Below are positions 35,030 through 46,076 of a DNA stretch of 64,000 bases, piece after piece. Under the pieces are notes generated by a model. That model was given only the letters and a program-made list of their open reading frames with translations, searched no databases and was not told the DNA's origin. How positions within the stretch are numbered: position 1 is the stretch's first letter; every line of letters begins with the position of its first letter. The DNA lies in contig NC_087066.1 of the NCBI RefSeq assembly GCF_963678635.1, positions 25,375,736 to 25,439,735 on the forward strand, in the 5' to 3' direction. Source of the DNA: Symsagittifera roscoffensis. Taxonomy: Eukaryota; Xenacoelomorpha; Acoela; Convolutidae. The position numbers were made by a program, and so were the translations under genes.

Positions 35030-35840
35030 GCGATTTGACTTGTGATTTCTTGTTAAGTTCAGTGCCTTTCCATTTCTATAATTGAGTTCATTTAACGAAA
35101 AAAAAATCAATTTTAAATTGTTCTAGAAATTCAAAGAGGTTCAAGGTCATCTATTTAATTCTTTGAAATTCGAAGGCTGAGATTTTTTCAAAAAACAGGC
35201 AATTTTTTCTGTTTTTTTTTTCGCGTTCATTACTCTTTTCCAACTGTCTGTTGGCTATATTCCAGTTTTCTCAAATTTGGTTAATTTTTTCTAAAAAGTG
35301 CCAATGATAATTGTTGTAGAAATTCAAAGGGCTTTAAGGCCATCTATTTTTTTATTGAAATTCGAAAGTTGAATTTTCTTAAAAAACAAGTCAATATTTT
35401 TTCTGTTTGTTTACTTTCGTAGCTCAGACTTTTATATATAGGTTGCGATGGTTTTTGTTGTATTTTTTTTTCAGGAAAAGTCTTAAATTTTGTTCAAGCT
35501 CAAATCCTTTTATCGCTGTTTGACTTTTGAGATTATTTTTAAGTTCAGTTCATTTCCTTTTATATAACGAAGGCAAACTCCACTATCGAACAGCAAAATG
35601 TAAAGGTCATGAAAAACGTGATCGATTTTCAACTTCGAAAAAATTTCATTATCAGATTTCCCAGCGAAATAAAAGTTAATCCAGTTTTTCAAACCTTTTA
35701 ATCCAGTTTTTCAAATTGGGTTACTTTTATCAAAAAAGTGTCAATCATAAATTGTTTTAGAAATTCAAAGAGCTTTAAGGGTATCTATTTTTTGTTTTAA
35801 AGTTCGAGAATTTACTCATAATATTCATCATCATAATATT
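35030..35840 (+). repeat. Composite repeat, three L-module parts
   Basis: Partial and full L modules in series. The first ends CCAACTGTCTGTTGGCTAT (about 35249), where a second copy resumes with CCAGTTTTCTCAAATTTGG. A third begins near 35415 (TTTCGTAGCTCAGACTTTT) and includes CCACTATCGAACAGCAAAAT. The third runs straight into a head module at 35845. Confidence 0.6.
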
Positions 35841-35844
35841 TTCT

Positions 35845-36340
35845 TGCCCTTGCGAAAAGAAAATATGTTTTAATGGGGGTACTAGACTTTTTAACCATAA
35901 AGCACATTTGTATTAATTTTAAATTCACATAACCGTGCAGGGAATCTGGCTTAGAGACAAAAGACCTGCTTGAAACGACGACGGCTTGTGGTTCGAATCC
36001 GGTCCTTACCTGTATTTTTTGCCAATTATTTGTCAGCTTATCTGTTGTCGGCTTAGTTGTCGCTTCTCAAAATCGCTTTTTTACTGCGCGCATTTTTGTT
36101 TTGCTATTTGCTTTTAGTGTTTTGTTAACGCCTTCAATTTTTAATTTCCCTTACCTTGACATCGTATTTCCTTCGTTTTTTGTTTCGCTAAAAAAAATCC
36201 CTCCGGCCAAGGGCCAAATTATTTTGGCCTGTTTTCATTGGCCTTATGACATAATTTAGGCCGTTTCAAGATAAACAGAATCGTTACAGTCGCCTCCGGA
36301 CTTTTCAAGTTGGTTATATGCTTACCAATCGGATTGCTGA
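35845..36340 (+). repeat. Composite repeat, head, tRNA-like, bridge
   Basis: Head CCCTTGCGAAAAGAAAATAT, then a tRNA-like stretch ending GTGGTTCGAATCCGGTCC (about 35987-36004). Then comes the bridge TTATTTGTCAGCTTATCTGTT through TTGACATCGTATTTCC. The bridge order is the same as at 5640-5800 inside LINE copy A. Confidence 0.6.
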
Positions 36341-37530
36341 AATTTCATTTTTTTTCTTTTTGCTAAATTTTTTCACTTTTTGCCACAAATTTTAGTTTTC
36401 TCAGGAATCTCTCTTAATTTTCAAAAAATGGGTATCAATTGAAAGACCGCTTACTCCCCTTTGTGCCTGCATACTCCCCACAGGAGTCTTGTTTTACTTG
36501 ACCCCTCTGTCTACAGCCTTTGAAAAAGTCTGTGGGGGAGTATTTGAGCCATATTTTATTTTTTCAATTTTTTTTGGTTTTCTCGAAAACTACTCTCCCA
36601 AATCTGAGATTTTGCGTTCAGTGATAGAACGATTTTGAAAAGTTCTACTGCATAAATAACAGGCTACGCTCAATTTTTTTACACATAAAGTTATGGCCCT
36701 CGGATTAGTCAAATTTTTGATATTTGAACGTTTTGTGAATCTTTGACTTTTCTCAAAAACTAAGCTCTCTAGTCTGATATTGTGGGTTCAATGGAGACAA
36801 CGTGTACTGTCAAGGTCACCCATAAAAATTTTAACACTAAGTTATGGCCCTCATAAAAATCAAGTTTTTGATTTTTGACCATTTCTTTAAAAGTTTTGAA
36901 TTTTCTCGAAAACCACTCTGCAAAGTGCTATGATTCTCGGAAATGTCAAATAGTTGATTTGTTGGCGGTTATTTGGACTTTTCTCACTAACTATTCTGCC
37001 AAACCTGACATCATAGGTTTAGTCGAAAGAACAGGTTTTTGAAGTCCTCAAAAAGTCTTAAAAACCTACTTTCATCATTGGCTACGCCCACGTTTTTTTA
37101 TGGAAAAAGTTATGGCTTTCAAACAAGTCAAAGTTTTGGAGTTTTTCGGAAACTTACTGGATTTACGCGAAAACTACCTTGCCAATTTCTCAGGTTACGT
37201 TCAATCGAGAAACCCGGTTTCGGGAAGCTTTTCTGCTTAAGCGGCCACCACTGTTTTTTTTTGCAGAAAAAAAGTCATGGATTTTGGAAAATCTTTTGAC
37301 CATTTTTGTAGAACTTTTGACTTTCAAGAATTTACACAATCAAATCTCTGATGCAAAGTTCAATTGAAAGAACCGGTTGCGATACTTGCTCCTGCAGAAG
37401 CGGCGATCCCTTATTTTTTAAAAGAAATGTTGTCTCCTTTTTTTTTGTAAAGAAACAAGTAATTTTTTGGGCTAAGTCCAATTTTTTGAAATGATTTTTT
37501 TTTCGTGCCGCATCAATAAAAAAAGCAGAA
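36340..37530 (+). repeat. Satellite-like monomer array, copy 2
   Basis: Same head (GCATACTCCCCACAGGAGTC, CTACAGCCTTTGAAAAAGTC), same succession of individual monomer variants and same tail (CTGCAGAAGCGGCGATCCC, GTGCCGCATCAATAAAAAAA) as 27690-29095. One variant shared by both starts 'atgattctcggaa.tgtcaa' and continues 'gatttgttg.c.gt'. Because variant order is conserved, the array moves as one unit rather than being re-amplified locally. Frames at 37039-37367 are translations of monomers. Confidence 0.65.
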
Positions 37531-37879
37531 TAAAAAAGAACCCATTGCGCGTTGCGGTTTTCTCATAAGTCAGACGTACATTTTTTTATGCGCATCTGGT
37601 ATCAAAAGCTGCTTTGATATTAGTTTTTGTTTCGTTACAACAATTAAATTTTTTGTCTTTTTATTGTCTGTGGCCGTGTAATGCGTATTTCAGATGAAAT
37701 TTTCCGATGAAAGCATTCTCGTCTTGACTGGAAAAGTCGTATTAGCAGATTTTTCCGGAACATGGTCGAACATTTTTCTCTAGTTTCCTCAGGTAGTAAC
37801 GATTTTTGAATGATGTTATCTCTCTGAGATTATTTTGAAAGTTTCTCAGAGTTATATATCAGTTCCTTTTTAACGTCTG

Positions 37880-38775
37880 GTGTTTATAGGTGAAAGTTAG
37901 CAAATTGAAATATAGACTTTTTCAGGTACACAACTTGTCTAACTGAATCTTTGATGAAACTCGAATTTTAAATTTATTACGTTTGCGATTAACGTTTGCG
38001 ATTAGAAAGCGTTAACAACTTGTTTAACAGAATCACTTGATATTTTGGTTCATCATGAACTCAAATTTCTTAGCGTCTCCAACGCACTTAGTCTGAAGGC
38101 AACGAATACGCCTGGGCGGCAAATTTCGAATTTGACCAGGATCTGTTTTTTTTTTTTCAAACGGGAAGTTCTCCGTTTCAACAAAATTGTCGGCTTATTA
38201 TTTGTCTGCTTATGTTTTGTCGGCTTGTTGCCACATCTTAGAGTTTTTTTCTACATGCAGTTTTACTGTACTTGCTTTTTATGTTATAATTTATTCCTGC
38301 AATTTGTAATTCTACTAGCGTTCGTATGTTTTCCTTTAAAAAACTTTTTTTTTCGCTTGAAAAAATTTTCGGCTTGCTCGCCGAATTTTGGGTCGTTCGA
38401 GGGAATCATTATTTGTATGTTTTCCTCAGTGTTGCACAAAACGTTAAAAATCACAAAGTTCAAAGTTTTGTAAAGCTCAAAGTTCAAATTTGTAGTTCAA
38501 AATTTTTTATGACAAAAATTCTATTTTCGTTTGATTATTGTTGACGAATTTTCATTAAATGCTATAGAATATGTTTCTGGACGGACGTGTTGTCCGCAAG
38601 TAGAACATCATTTCAGAGAACATTATGAAGTTTTTAAGTTTTGGTTTTATCGAAAATATTTTCTTTTTCTTTGGACTTTGTGGCTATCTTCTCTTTTCCT
38701 GTCTGCTAGCTTGCAATGCTATTTTTATGGTATCGCAAGTGATGCGAAGCTTCGCATCACCTCCGTGTTATAATT
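37880..38775 (+). repeat. Composite repeat, head to hairpin, copy
   Basis: Head TTTGCGATTAGAAAGCGTTA, the segment TTGTTTAACAGAATCACTTG, a worn tRNA-like stretch (GAAGGCAACGAATACGCCTG), the bridge, then AATGCTATTTTTATGGTATCGC and the hairpin. 48290-49080 matches it module by module. 38739-38760 is a 22-bp perfect palindrome: GTGATGCGAAG followed by its exact reverse complement. Three overlapping Phe-rich frames here are not genes. Confidence 0.65.
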
Positions 38776-38779
38776 TTAA

Positions 38780-39375
38780 TTTCCATACCTTCCTCAGCTA
38801 ACTGGTTTTGGCGGCTATGTAAATGTATGGCTGGCGAAAATCCTGAGTTCTCATTCAGCCAGGAACTGTTCCTTTTTAGAAATGGAAAAGGTTTCGTTCG
38901 AAAAAAAATCCGGCCTGTTGTTTGTGTTTTTTGTCGGCCAATGTCGCATCGCGGAATTTTCTTGTTATTTAAAGTATTTTCACTAAGTAAAATGTCAACT
39001 TGGTTTCAGCATATATTTTTTCGTCTAAGTCACCTGAAATACGTTGTTGGGAAGAAATATAAATGTTTTTTTTTGTTGGTCAAAAGGAGGGGGGTAAAAG
39101 TTGGACTTTCAAAGTTTTCTATTTCAAAAAATTTTATGGCATTAGTTTGGGTTTCAGGTCAACCGGCGTCTAGATAGTTATTGTGGGCGCAAATGCCTCT
39201 CGATAAAAGATTCTGACTCTTTATTTAAAGCTGGCAATTGTTTCTCGGTATGCTTTCCGCAAATTGAAGATCAGACAAAACGACTGAAGTTTTTTTAGAT
39301 ATTGTTTTTTACATACTGTTTTTTTTTACATTTTCAAATCGGCTTCTGTCTCATTTTTGTACGCTTGCTTATAAT
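38780..39375. other. T-rich non-coding, nothing recognised
   Basis: Holds a 116-codon frame (38827-39177) of mixed composition with no family resemblance. It continues straight out of repeat sequence and is not annotated as a gene. Confidence 0.35.
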
Positions 39376-39717
39376 CAGGGGCGGATTTAGGGGGGGGGGC
39401 AGACGCCCACCTGCAGGGATTCGACCCCCTGTCGACTCAAAGCGTCCCCCTTTGTACTATTTTGGGATATCCGTTTTTGGTTAACGGACCCAAAAAAAAT
39501 TTCTAAAGGCGCCGTTGGCGCCAATTTATACTTATGTTTAGGGTGGAGAGCGCGCCGAAAAAAACGCTATTTTTTCTTCAAAACGTTCCAAAAGTGCCTA
39601 AAAACTTTGCCTGCAACGCAGAAAATTTTATCAAACAAATGTTTTATCGCTTTGGCAGAGCTTGGAATTTTTTTGAAAATCAGCCCCCCTCTCGAGAAAA
39701 TCTTGGATCCGCGCATG
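39376..39717 (-). mobile_element. hAT-like MITE, reverse copy
   Basis: 342 bp from CAGGGGCGGATTTAGG to a worn end CTTGGATCCGCGCATG. Flanks CTTATAAT (39368-39375) and CTTATAAG (39718-39725) are a 7-of-8 target duplication. The interior reads in reverse relative to the 41380 copy (CTCTCGAGAAAATC near its right end). Confidence 0.85.
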
Positions 39718-39904
39718 CTTATAAGGCTATATTTGTGCTATATATGATGCTCCGCTTGCCATATGTTTCTCGGATCTGTACTTGGTTCAAGCAACAGAAA
39801 AGTATTTCGCTTGTTTGCTTTTTAAATACGCGTTCGATTTGAAGTTTGTTTTCGTTGCATGTAAATTTACTAACCCTTTTTGTACAATTGAGTTTTTTTT
39901 GTGA

Positions 39905-40260
39905 AGACACGTAAATAGGGTGACGTGATTTCTTTCTCGTTTTTTTTCGGGAAAAAATCTTGTTCACACCATATTTGATTTTTTGCGGTATGCCTTCTGA
40001 TTATTCAGTTAAACTCAATTTCATTTGAATAAAGGAAGGTTTTGTATGCTCTCCAATTACTTCAGTGAAAATTGCGCAAAAACATGAAAGATTTCCAGTT
40101 ACGAACGTGAAAATGGCGCAAAACAAAAAAGACTTCCAGCTTTCTCAAATTGGGTTATATGGATCGAAACATTACCAATCGTAAATTGCTCTGGAGATTG
40201 ACAAAGCTTTAATGTTCTTCATTTTTTTCTTTGAATTTTAGAAGTTGAAGTATTTTTGGT
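39905..40260 (+). repeat. Composite repeat, worn L module
   Basis: Landmarks TTTTTGCGGTATGCCTTCTG, AAATTGGGTTATATGGATCG, TACCAATCGTAAATTGCTCT, in the usual order and on the + strand. Confidence 0.45.
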
Positions 40261-40365
40261 TTGCTTGGGTTCCTTTGAAGTGTTTTTGGCTTATTTTCTG
40301 TAAGCTATAATTTTTTTCGTGCGTTAATTTTAATTGTCTCAAATTGCGTCCAATGATTAGAGAAT

Positions 40366-40367
40366 AA

Positions 40368-40399
<32 letters not shown>

Positions 40400-40400
40400 A
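40366..40400. repeat. GAAA tetranucleotide microsatellite
   Basis: About nine units of AAGA/GAAA without interruption. The Phe/Leu-rich - strand frame crossing it is an artefact of the repeat. Confidence 0.9.
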
Positions 40401-40404
40401 TTTA

Positions 40405-41371
40405 TTTCTCCAAAGTTATAATAAAACATCAAAAATATACCCAGCATCAAAATAATTAACTCGGAGAGGATAGACAAAAGGCACATTGAGCGCCCACTTA
40501 TAGTCTACCCGGTTTACATCAACAATTCAGGTTATTTAAACAAAATAATGATAAGAATAAAATATATATATTTTTTTTGATATTTCCATTAAAAAGGCGA
40601 TATTTCGGATATATCTATTGGGGGCAGTCCTTCTATTGAAGCACTGTCACCGTTGTTAGAGGATATATGTAATTGTGGAAGAAAAAAAACAGCGATATCT
40701 CGAAAACTACAAGGATTTGGAGGCTCATATTTTCAGGGTATATTCGCAGCTCATATATGGTTGTCGTGTTTTTCTTGGAAGTTATTCTTGTTCAGGGTTT
40801 TTAAAAAAGTTTTCGGAAAATTTGATTTTTTTTCTCCGTGACTTTTCTTTTTTTAGAATAATTTTTTTCACCTGCGCCGAAATTTTCAGTTGCGTTTTTA
40901 GAAGATTAATATGCTAGAGGCAGAGGCGCTGTTTTTTTCAATCCCTCATTGTATAATTATTTGAAAAAAAACGGATTTTTTTCTCACTGTCGTATTTTGT
41001 CAAGCATTCGCTTATTTCTTCAAAATAAATGGCAAAAAGCCAAGTAATATCAGATGATAAAATGCATATGCATACTTTATTACAGGTACCAGGTGCAAAT
41101 AGTGGTTTTATCTTAAAGAAGCTGACCTTGTCATTGGAATTCAGTCTTTCAGTTTGATTTATTGCATAAAATATTAAAAGGTTGAAATGTTTTTCATTTT
41201 ATTCTTCGTCCTTTTTATTAAGATTAAGGTCATTTAGCTGCATGGGAAAGGTATTGCTTAGACTGTTCAGTTATTTACAGAGAACCGCTCCTGCGCCCCC
41301 TGGTTTAGACCTTCAATCGTTCGACAGATTTTTGTAGTGGGTTGAGTTTATCACAATATATATTTGTTTCA
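40405..41371. other. Non-coding, no feature recognised
   Basis: No conserved exon or repeat partner found, apart from T-rich tracts near 40800-40870. Confidence 0.35.
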
Positions 41372-41379
41372 CTCAGCTC

Positions 41380-41727
41380 CAGGGGCGGATCTGGAATTTT
41401 CTCGAGGGTAGGGGCGGATTTTCACGAAATTTTCAAAAGTTTTGTCGACCTTTTTTTTAGGTTGACCAAATTGATTTTCCGAGCTCTCCCAAAGCCTTAA
41501 AAAGACCCTGTTTTGGTGAAATTTTCTGCGCCGCAGGCAAAATTTTGAAAGAACTAGCAAAAAAACGTTGGACATTTTTGAACGACAAATTGCGTTTTTT
41601 GCCGCGCGCTCCCGCCTCAAAGTTAGTATATATTGGCGTCAAAGGCGTCTTTGGAAAAATTTTGAGGTCCGTCAGCCAAAAATGGATATCTCAAAGGTTC
41701 CCCCCACCCCTACTAAATTCGCCCCTG
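41380..41727 (+). mobile_element. hAT-like MITE with perfect 8-bp TSD
   Basis: 348 bp from CAGGGGCGGATCTGG to AAATTCGCCCCTG, flanked by the perfect target duplication CTCAGCTC (41372-41379 and 41728-41735). Inside are TTTTCTCGAGGG, CTGCGCCGCAGGCAAAATTT and TTAGTATATATTGGCGTC, shared with the 60033 copy. No coding capacity; it would need a hAT transposase from elsewhere. It lies about 1.4 kb upstream of zinc-finger gene A. Confidence 0.92.
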
Positions 41728-41735
41728 CTCAGCTC

Positions 41736-43106
41736 CGATACGATTGATCAGATGTTTTTTTTTTATTTCCAAAGTTTTTTGCAATTTTTTTTATTCCCAA
41801 ATATCTTTTGCAACTGCATACATTTTAAAAACTTTTTCAAGGCTAAAAAATGGTCGACAAATATTCTGAAAATCCCCCTCCCCTGGTCCTGGTTCAGTAA
41901 TGGGTAAAGTAAACAATTTTTTGATTTTTTCTTTCTTCAATATCTCAATATCTCAAGGACTTCCAAGCCATTTTTCAGTTCTCAAAGCTTTTAGTTGGTA
42001 AATGAACAACAAGGGGCAAAATAAGTGTGTATTTTCGCGAGAATAGGTTTTATGGGAGATGATACAAATTGACGTGGAATTCAGTTCAGGGTGAATTGCA
42101 TTTGGCAGATGCGACCGGCGTAAATGTCATGAAGCATTATTTGCTAAAAAGAGTAGGTTGATTTAGACGGCAAACTGACTTCTTTTTTTGACGCCATTAG
42201 CTTCTTCAATTTATTCACGAGCAGCAGGAAAAGTCTACCGAATAATTAGTAGATTTTGCGTCGTTAATCAAACTTTTAGACAGGAAGTTGACTTTTTTCA
42301 CGTTTCATGACAACTTTATTTTGAGCAGCAATACTGCTTCAAAACTCATTAAAAGCGCACAATTAGACTAAGTGAGGCAATATACGCAAATGTAAAGAGT
42401 AAGATAATTTTTGATTTTGTTTTTCGAGTGTGTTTGACATTTTGAATTGAAAAAGAAAGTTTTTCAGCCTTTTATTTTTTATCTGCAACTTGAAATGTCT
42501 GCCCAATTTTTGGCAGCGCAGTTTTTGAAATAATAGTACCTTTTTCAAAGTGTTCATTTGTAGTTCGTTCTGCCGTTTTCAGGTAAGCTTGCTTGTTCTA
42601 TGGCGCGTTTTTACCTCTATCAGTAAAGCGTTACTGCAGTACTCTACGCCTTTCTAAGGAGGATAATACTAAAGCCTTTTTTTCCTCCTCCAACCGCAAG
42701 CTAATCTATATTTTTTCTCATTTGAACTACAGGGCGTATTTTTGGCTAGTCTCTTCACAAATCAAAAGCAGTTATTTTCGTCATATTCAATCACCAGCGG
42801 TAAATCAATATTGTTTTTGGTATACCATGCTATAGTTTAGTTCAGAATCAGTCTTATTCTTCCGTCAAAATATTAGCCAAATTCTGCATGAAATACTAGA
42901 AGGCTCTACTTACTAGATTAGGCTACTCCTGAGTTTCAGTATTAATGCTTATGTCTTCTGGTTGTGAAATAAAAGAGCGCTGAACAGTATTCTTTTGGTG
43001 TTTTCGTTCTCCAATATTATTTACCAATACAATGTCTCGTGAATTGCCAGAAAAGAGTTACAGATTGTTTAATAGATAGTACTTGTGTCTCGAATTTTTG
43101 GCTAAA
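41736..43106 (+). other. Upstream region of zinc-finger gene A
   Basis: No further exon is recognised. The 5' untranslated region and promoter of gene A should lie here or start further up. The 80-codon frame at 42593-42835 has no family resemblance. Confidence 0.35.
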
Positions 43107-44679
43107 ATGACGGTTTTAACTGTGCCGGCGTCTGATCTATTCAACATATCCATATCACTGGACAAATCGCTATTCACTGGAATCAAGGAGGCCAAGAGCA
43201 ATGAGGACGCTAAAGACCAGGATGAGGATAACGGAGTCTCCACAGAAATCTACCTTGTCAACAAGAGAATGGATCAGTGTCTGGGAACCCTCAGGCTATC
43301 TCTCACTGCCACAGACAAACCATCCACTCCTTTCCTCAAACCACAGAGCTCTGCCAGTAAAATCGAGGTCTCTCGCAAATCGGAGTCTAGTAGCTCCGAG
43401 TCTAGGCTGTCGGAGTCTAGGCATTCAGAGTCAATGTTTTCCGAGTCCAGAGTCCGAGAGTCAGAAATTACAGAGAACCAGACGCTGATATCGTCAAATG
43501 CTTCTTGCCAGAAGAAAAACTCAAAATCTGCTTCATTTCAAGGGCCTGCGGTAATTATAGACGACAGAGTAGAGGCATCCGGGTCGCGTGAACCCCCTGC
43601 GAGAAAGACGTCTTTGTTCGCGGCGCTTCCGAATTATCAACCTAACAAAATCACTGATTTTACCCGTAAACTTTCGTGTGGGGCAAATTTGACCCCGCGT
43701 GACATTTCTCCTATAACTGTTCAAACCAAAAGGGCTTGCTCTCCGGATGATTACTTAAGAGCTTCAAGTATGTCTCGAGTTGTTGCCATTCAAAGCGAAT
43801 TGAAATCGCGCTCTATAGTATCGCCCACGTTAATGAAAACATACGGGGATAAATACGAAGACAGTCTGCCTCTTAGGAAAAGATCTGCTATGCGACCCAG
43901 TGGTGGTAGTTCTTTTATGCATCACCCTGAATTGACAAGTTATACTTCTCCCGTAAAAATTGAACCATGTGAAAATAAAGAAGCCACTGGAAGCTCAGAG
44001 AAACTTAAATTGTCTTCAGCGGATCAAGATAGCCATGACAATGATATGTCGTTAAAACGAAAAAGGAAGATTTCTATTTTTCAAGGCAGGCCCTCTGTTA
44101 TGAACTGGCAGCCAGAGGACAGAGACAGGTCGCCCTCGTTAGAGTCGACCGAGACAGAACGAGGGGTGGCTGCGGACGCCGACGACGAAGAGTACGATGA
44201 GAACTCGGGCGGTGATGCAGAAACGCATGGACATTTCAAAACAATAGCCGGGTCTCCGGTTCCTATGCAGGGTTCCAGTTTCGATCAAGACGACGCGAAA
44301 CGAAAATGCTCGTTATTCTATAACGGTGATTTCAACCCGTCCCAACTTGCGCATGTTCCGGGAAACGATGATTACTATCGCAAAATTTCAGCGCTAAGTC
44401 TGGGTGGTATATCGTTTAATCCAGAAGATGGGTTTGAAAGTCTAGATGAGTTGGAGGGTGATGGAAGGGATCCAAACACGACTCCTGTGAGGCTCAAAAA
44501 GAAATCTTCAATGAAAATGGAGCCACCAGATCCCAACGGGACTGTGCAAAACCGTCTGGAGAAATCGGGATTGTTGACAGTCAACCCAAATATGATTCGA
44601 TCTAATATGAACGTTTCATCCAAGCGCGAAATAATTCAAGGAAATTCTGGGCTAAACGGCGCTATGCTCCAAAAGATGG
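43107..44679 (+). CDS. Zinc-finger gene A, exon 1
   Basis: Encodes residues 1-524 of an inferred 784-residue nuclear protein. The start is ATG 43107, the first ATG in frame. Residues 11-66 hold a conserved segment, ISISLDKSLF and then GVSTEIYLVNKRMDQCLG, also found in gene B. Residues about 90-125 are a Ser-Glu repeat (SESR units). Five RKxS motifs occur at R166, R187, R320, R399 and R425 (three followed by LF or IF), typical of basophilic kinase sites. KRKRK near residue 317 is a likely nuclear signal. An acidic block lies around 350-375. The exon must end at 44679 before GTTAGG, because the frame stops two codons later and this donor fits exon 2 in phase. The codon use is balanced, unlike the T-rich surroundings. 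The family is not one I can name. Confidence 0.85.
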
Positions 44680-46076
44680 GTTAGGCTCATTTATTATTAA
44701 GCTAGAGTATTGCATGTATCCTCCTGCTCCGGATCCATTGTAAAACGTTTTTTTGTTCTTTTGGGGTAGATAAATTAATATTTCCGAACTCTCAAAAATG
44801 GATGGAACCGTATGTGATGGAGCAGAATATTAAGACAGCAGTTTAATGTTTTTTGGGGTTTGAGAGGGATTGAAAGTTTCGGATAAAAGGTAATCATGAC
44901 AGAAATAAATTTAAAAAGCTATTGTATATATAGACAGTCTGAAAGCTAGTCCGAATTAGCCGGCTGTAGTTTAGTGAAAAAGAAAATAGCCAGAATAGTT
45001 TTTGTCTACAACTTTAAATATCCTTTAGGATTCTAAATTATGGCTGAAAAGGCTTGAATATTATTCCACAATTGATCCTTTACAAGCGTTTTTTATGGTT
45101 CTTAAAATTAAACGGAAAAACACACAATCTGCTGTTGATATTTTCCACTTCGTGAAAAGGTCGTTATAAAGCGTTTAAAGTTTTTAAACAAAATTATTGA
45201 ACAAAGTTATGATTATTTGAAAGCATTGTGACCTTGAGACTTGAAAATGGCAAAGACATGAAATAGGAATCTTATTTTCGAAAATGGTTTTAACAGGAAA
45301 AGGAGCGATGCAAAATGGTTGCACTTCTTTTCCTGAAATGTTCATTTCAAGGGCCAAACTTTTAGTAGTTTTCATTTTACTCATTTTTTAAAAATTTGTT
45401 TGTCATCGAAAAAGAACAATCGTGAAACATCGAATAAAAATGACTGGAAAATGGGTTGAGTTTTAATTAATGCCAAATTGTTGGTATTATCTTTTTCGAT
45501 CAACAAGTTTGAACGAAATTAATTAGTCTTTAACTAGTCATTTTGGTGCTAGAGATCAATTTTTCACTCAATTCAGCATGTAAAAATATTTTTATTTCAA
45601 AAACCTAATTAACCTAAAAAATTTTTTTTTGGCCGAGTTGCTCAAGGTCACCAATTTTGATTTAATTTGACATCAACTATTGATCAAAACCGACCGCGTT
45701 GTCCAATAACTTTGTTAAAAACTATATGAACGTATATTAGGTGGGCTATAGATTGGGAGTGATTGTCTAAATTAGTCTGAGAAAGGATATATTTTTCTCC
45801 TCAGTGAGAGTAATCGGTACAACAATAGTCCCTGCTTTGGATAAATTTTCGGCACAGCAGATGTTTTTAGTAAGTGCCAAAAATGTTATTTTTGTGCGGC
45901 GAGTGAAATGTTTCCGCCAAAACATCGGTGTATATTTTGCGACCAATCGTAGTTAATCTCGTAACTAAACAGATAGTCCTAACTACTAGCCAGCAAAGAA
46001 GGCGGTTTATAGCTACGAATATTTAAGTAAGTGTTCCAAATGCATTTCTTAAACGTAAATTAATTTGATTGCTTAG
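44680..46076 (+). other. Intron of zinc-finger gene A
   Basis: Inferred from phase: one base (G) is left by exon 1 and two (TT) open exon 2. Donor GTTAGG, acceptor TTGATTGCTTAG. About 1.4 kb, AT-rich. No repeat of the composite family is obvious inside it. Confidence 0.7.

Noticed and set aside
38045-38544. Open frames of 142, 67 and 72 codons on both strands
   Set aside because: T-rich DNA gives Phe/Leu-rich frames; they lie in a composite repeat and are not kept in the matching copy at 48290-49080.
40366-40400. Regular short repeats as a CRISPR-like array
   Set aside because: It is a plain GAAA microsatellite without spacers, in a eukaryotic genome.
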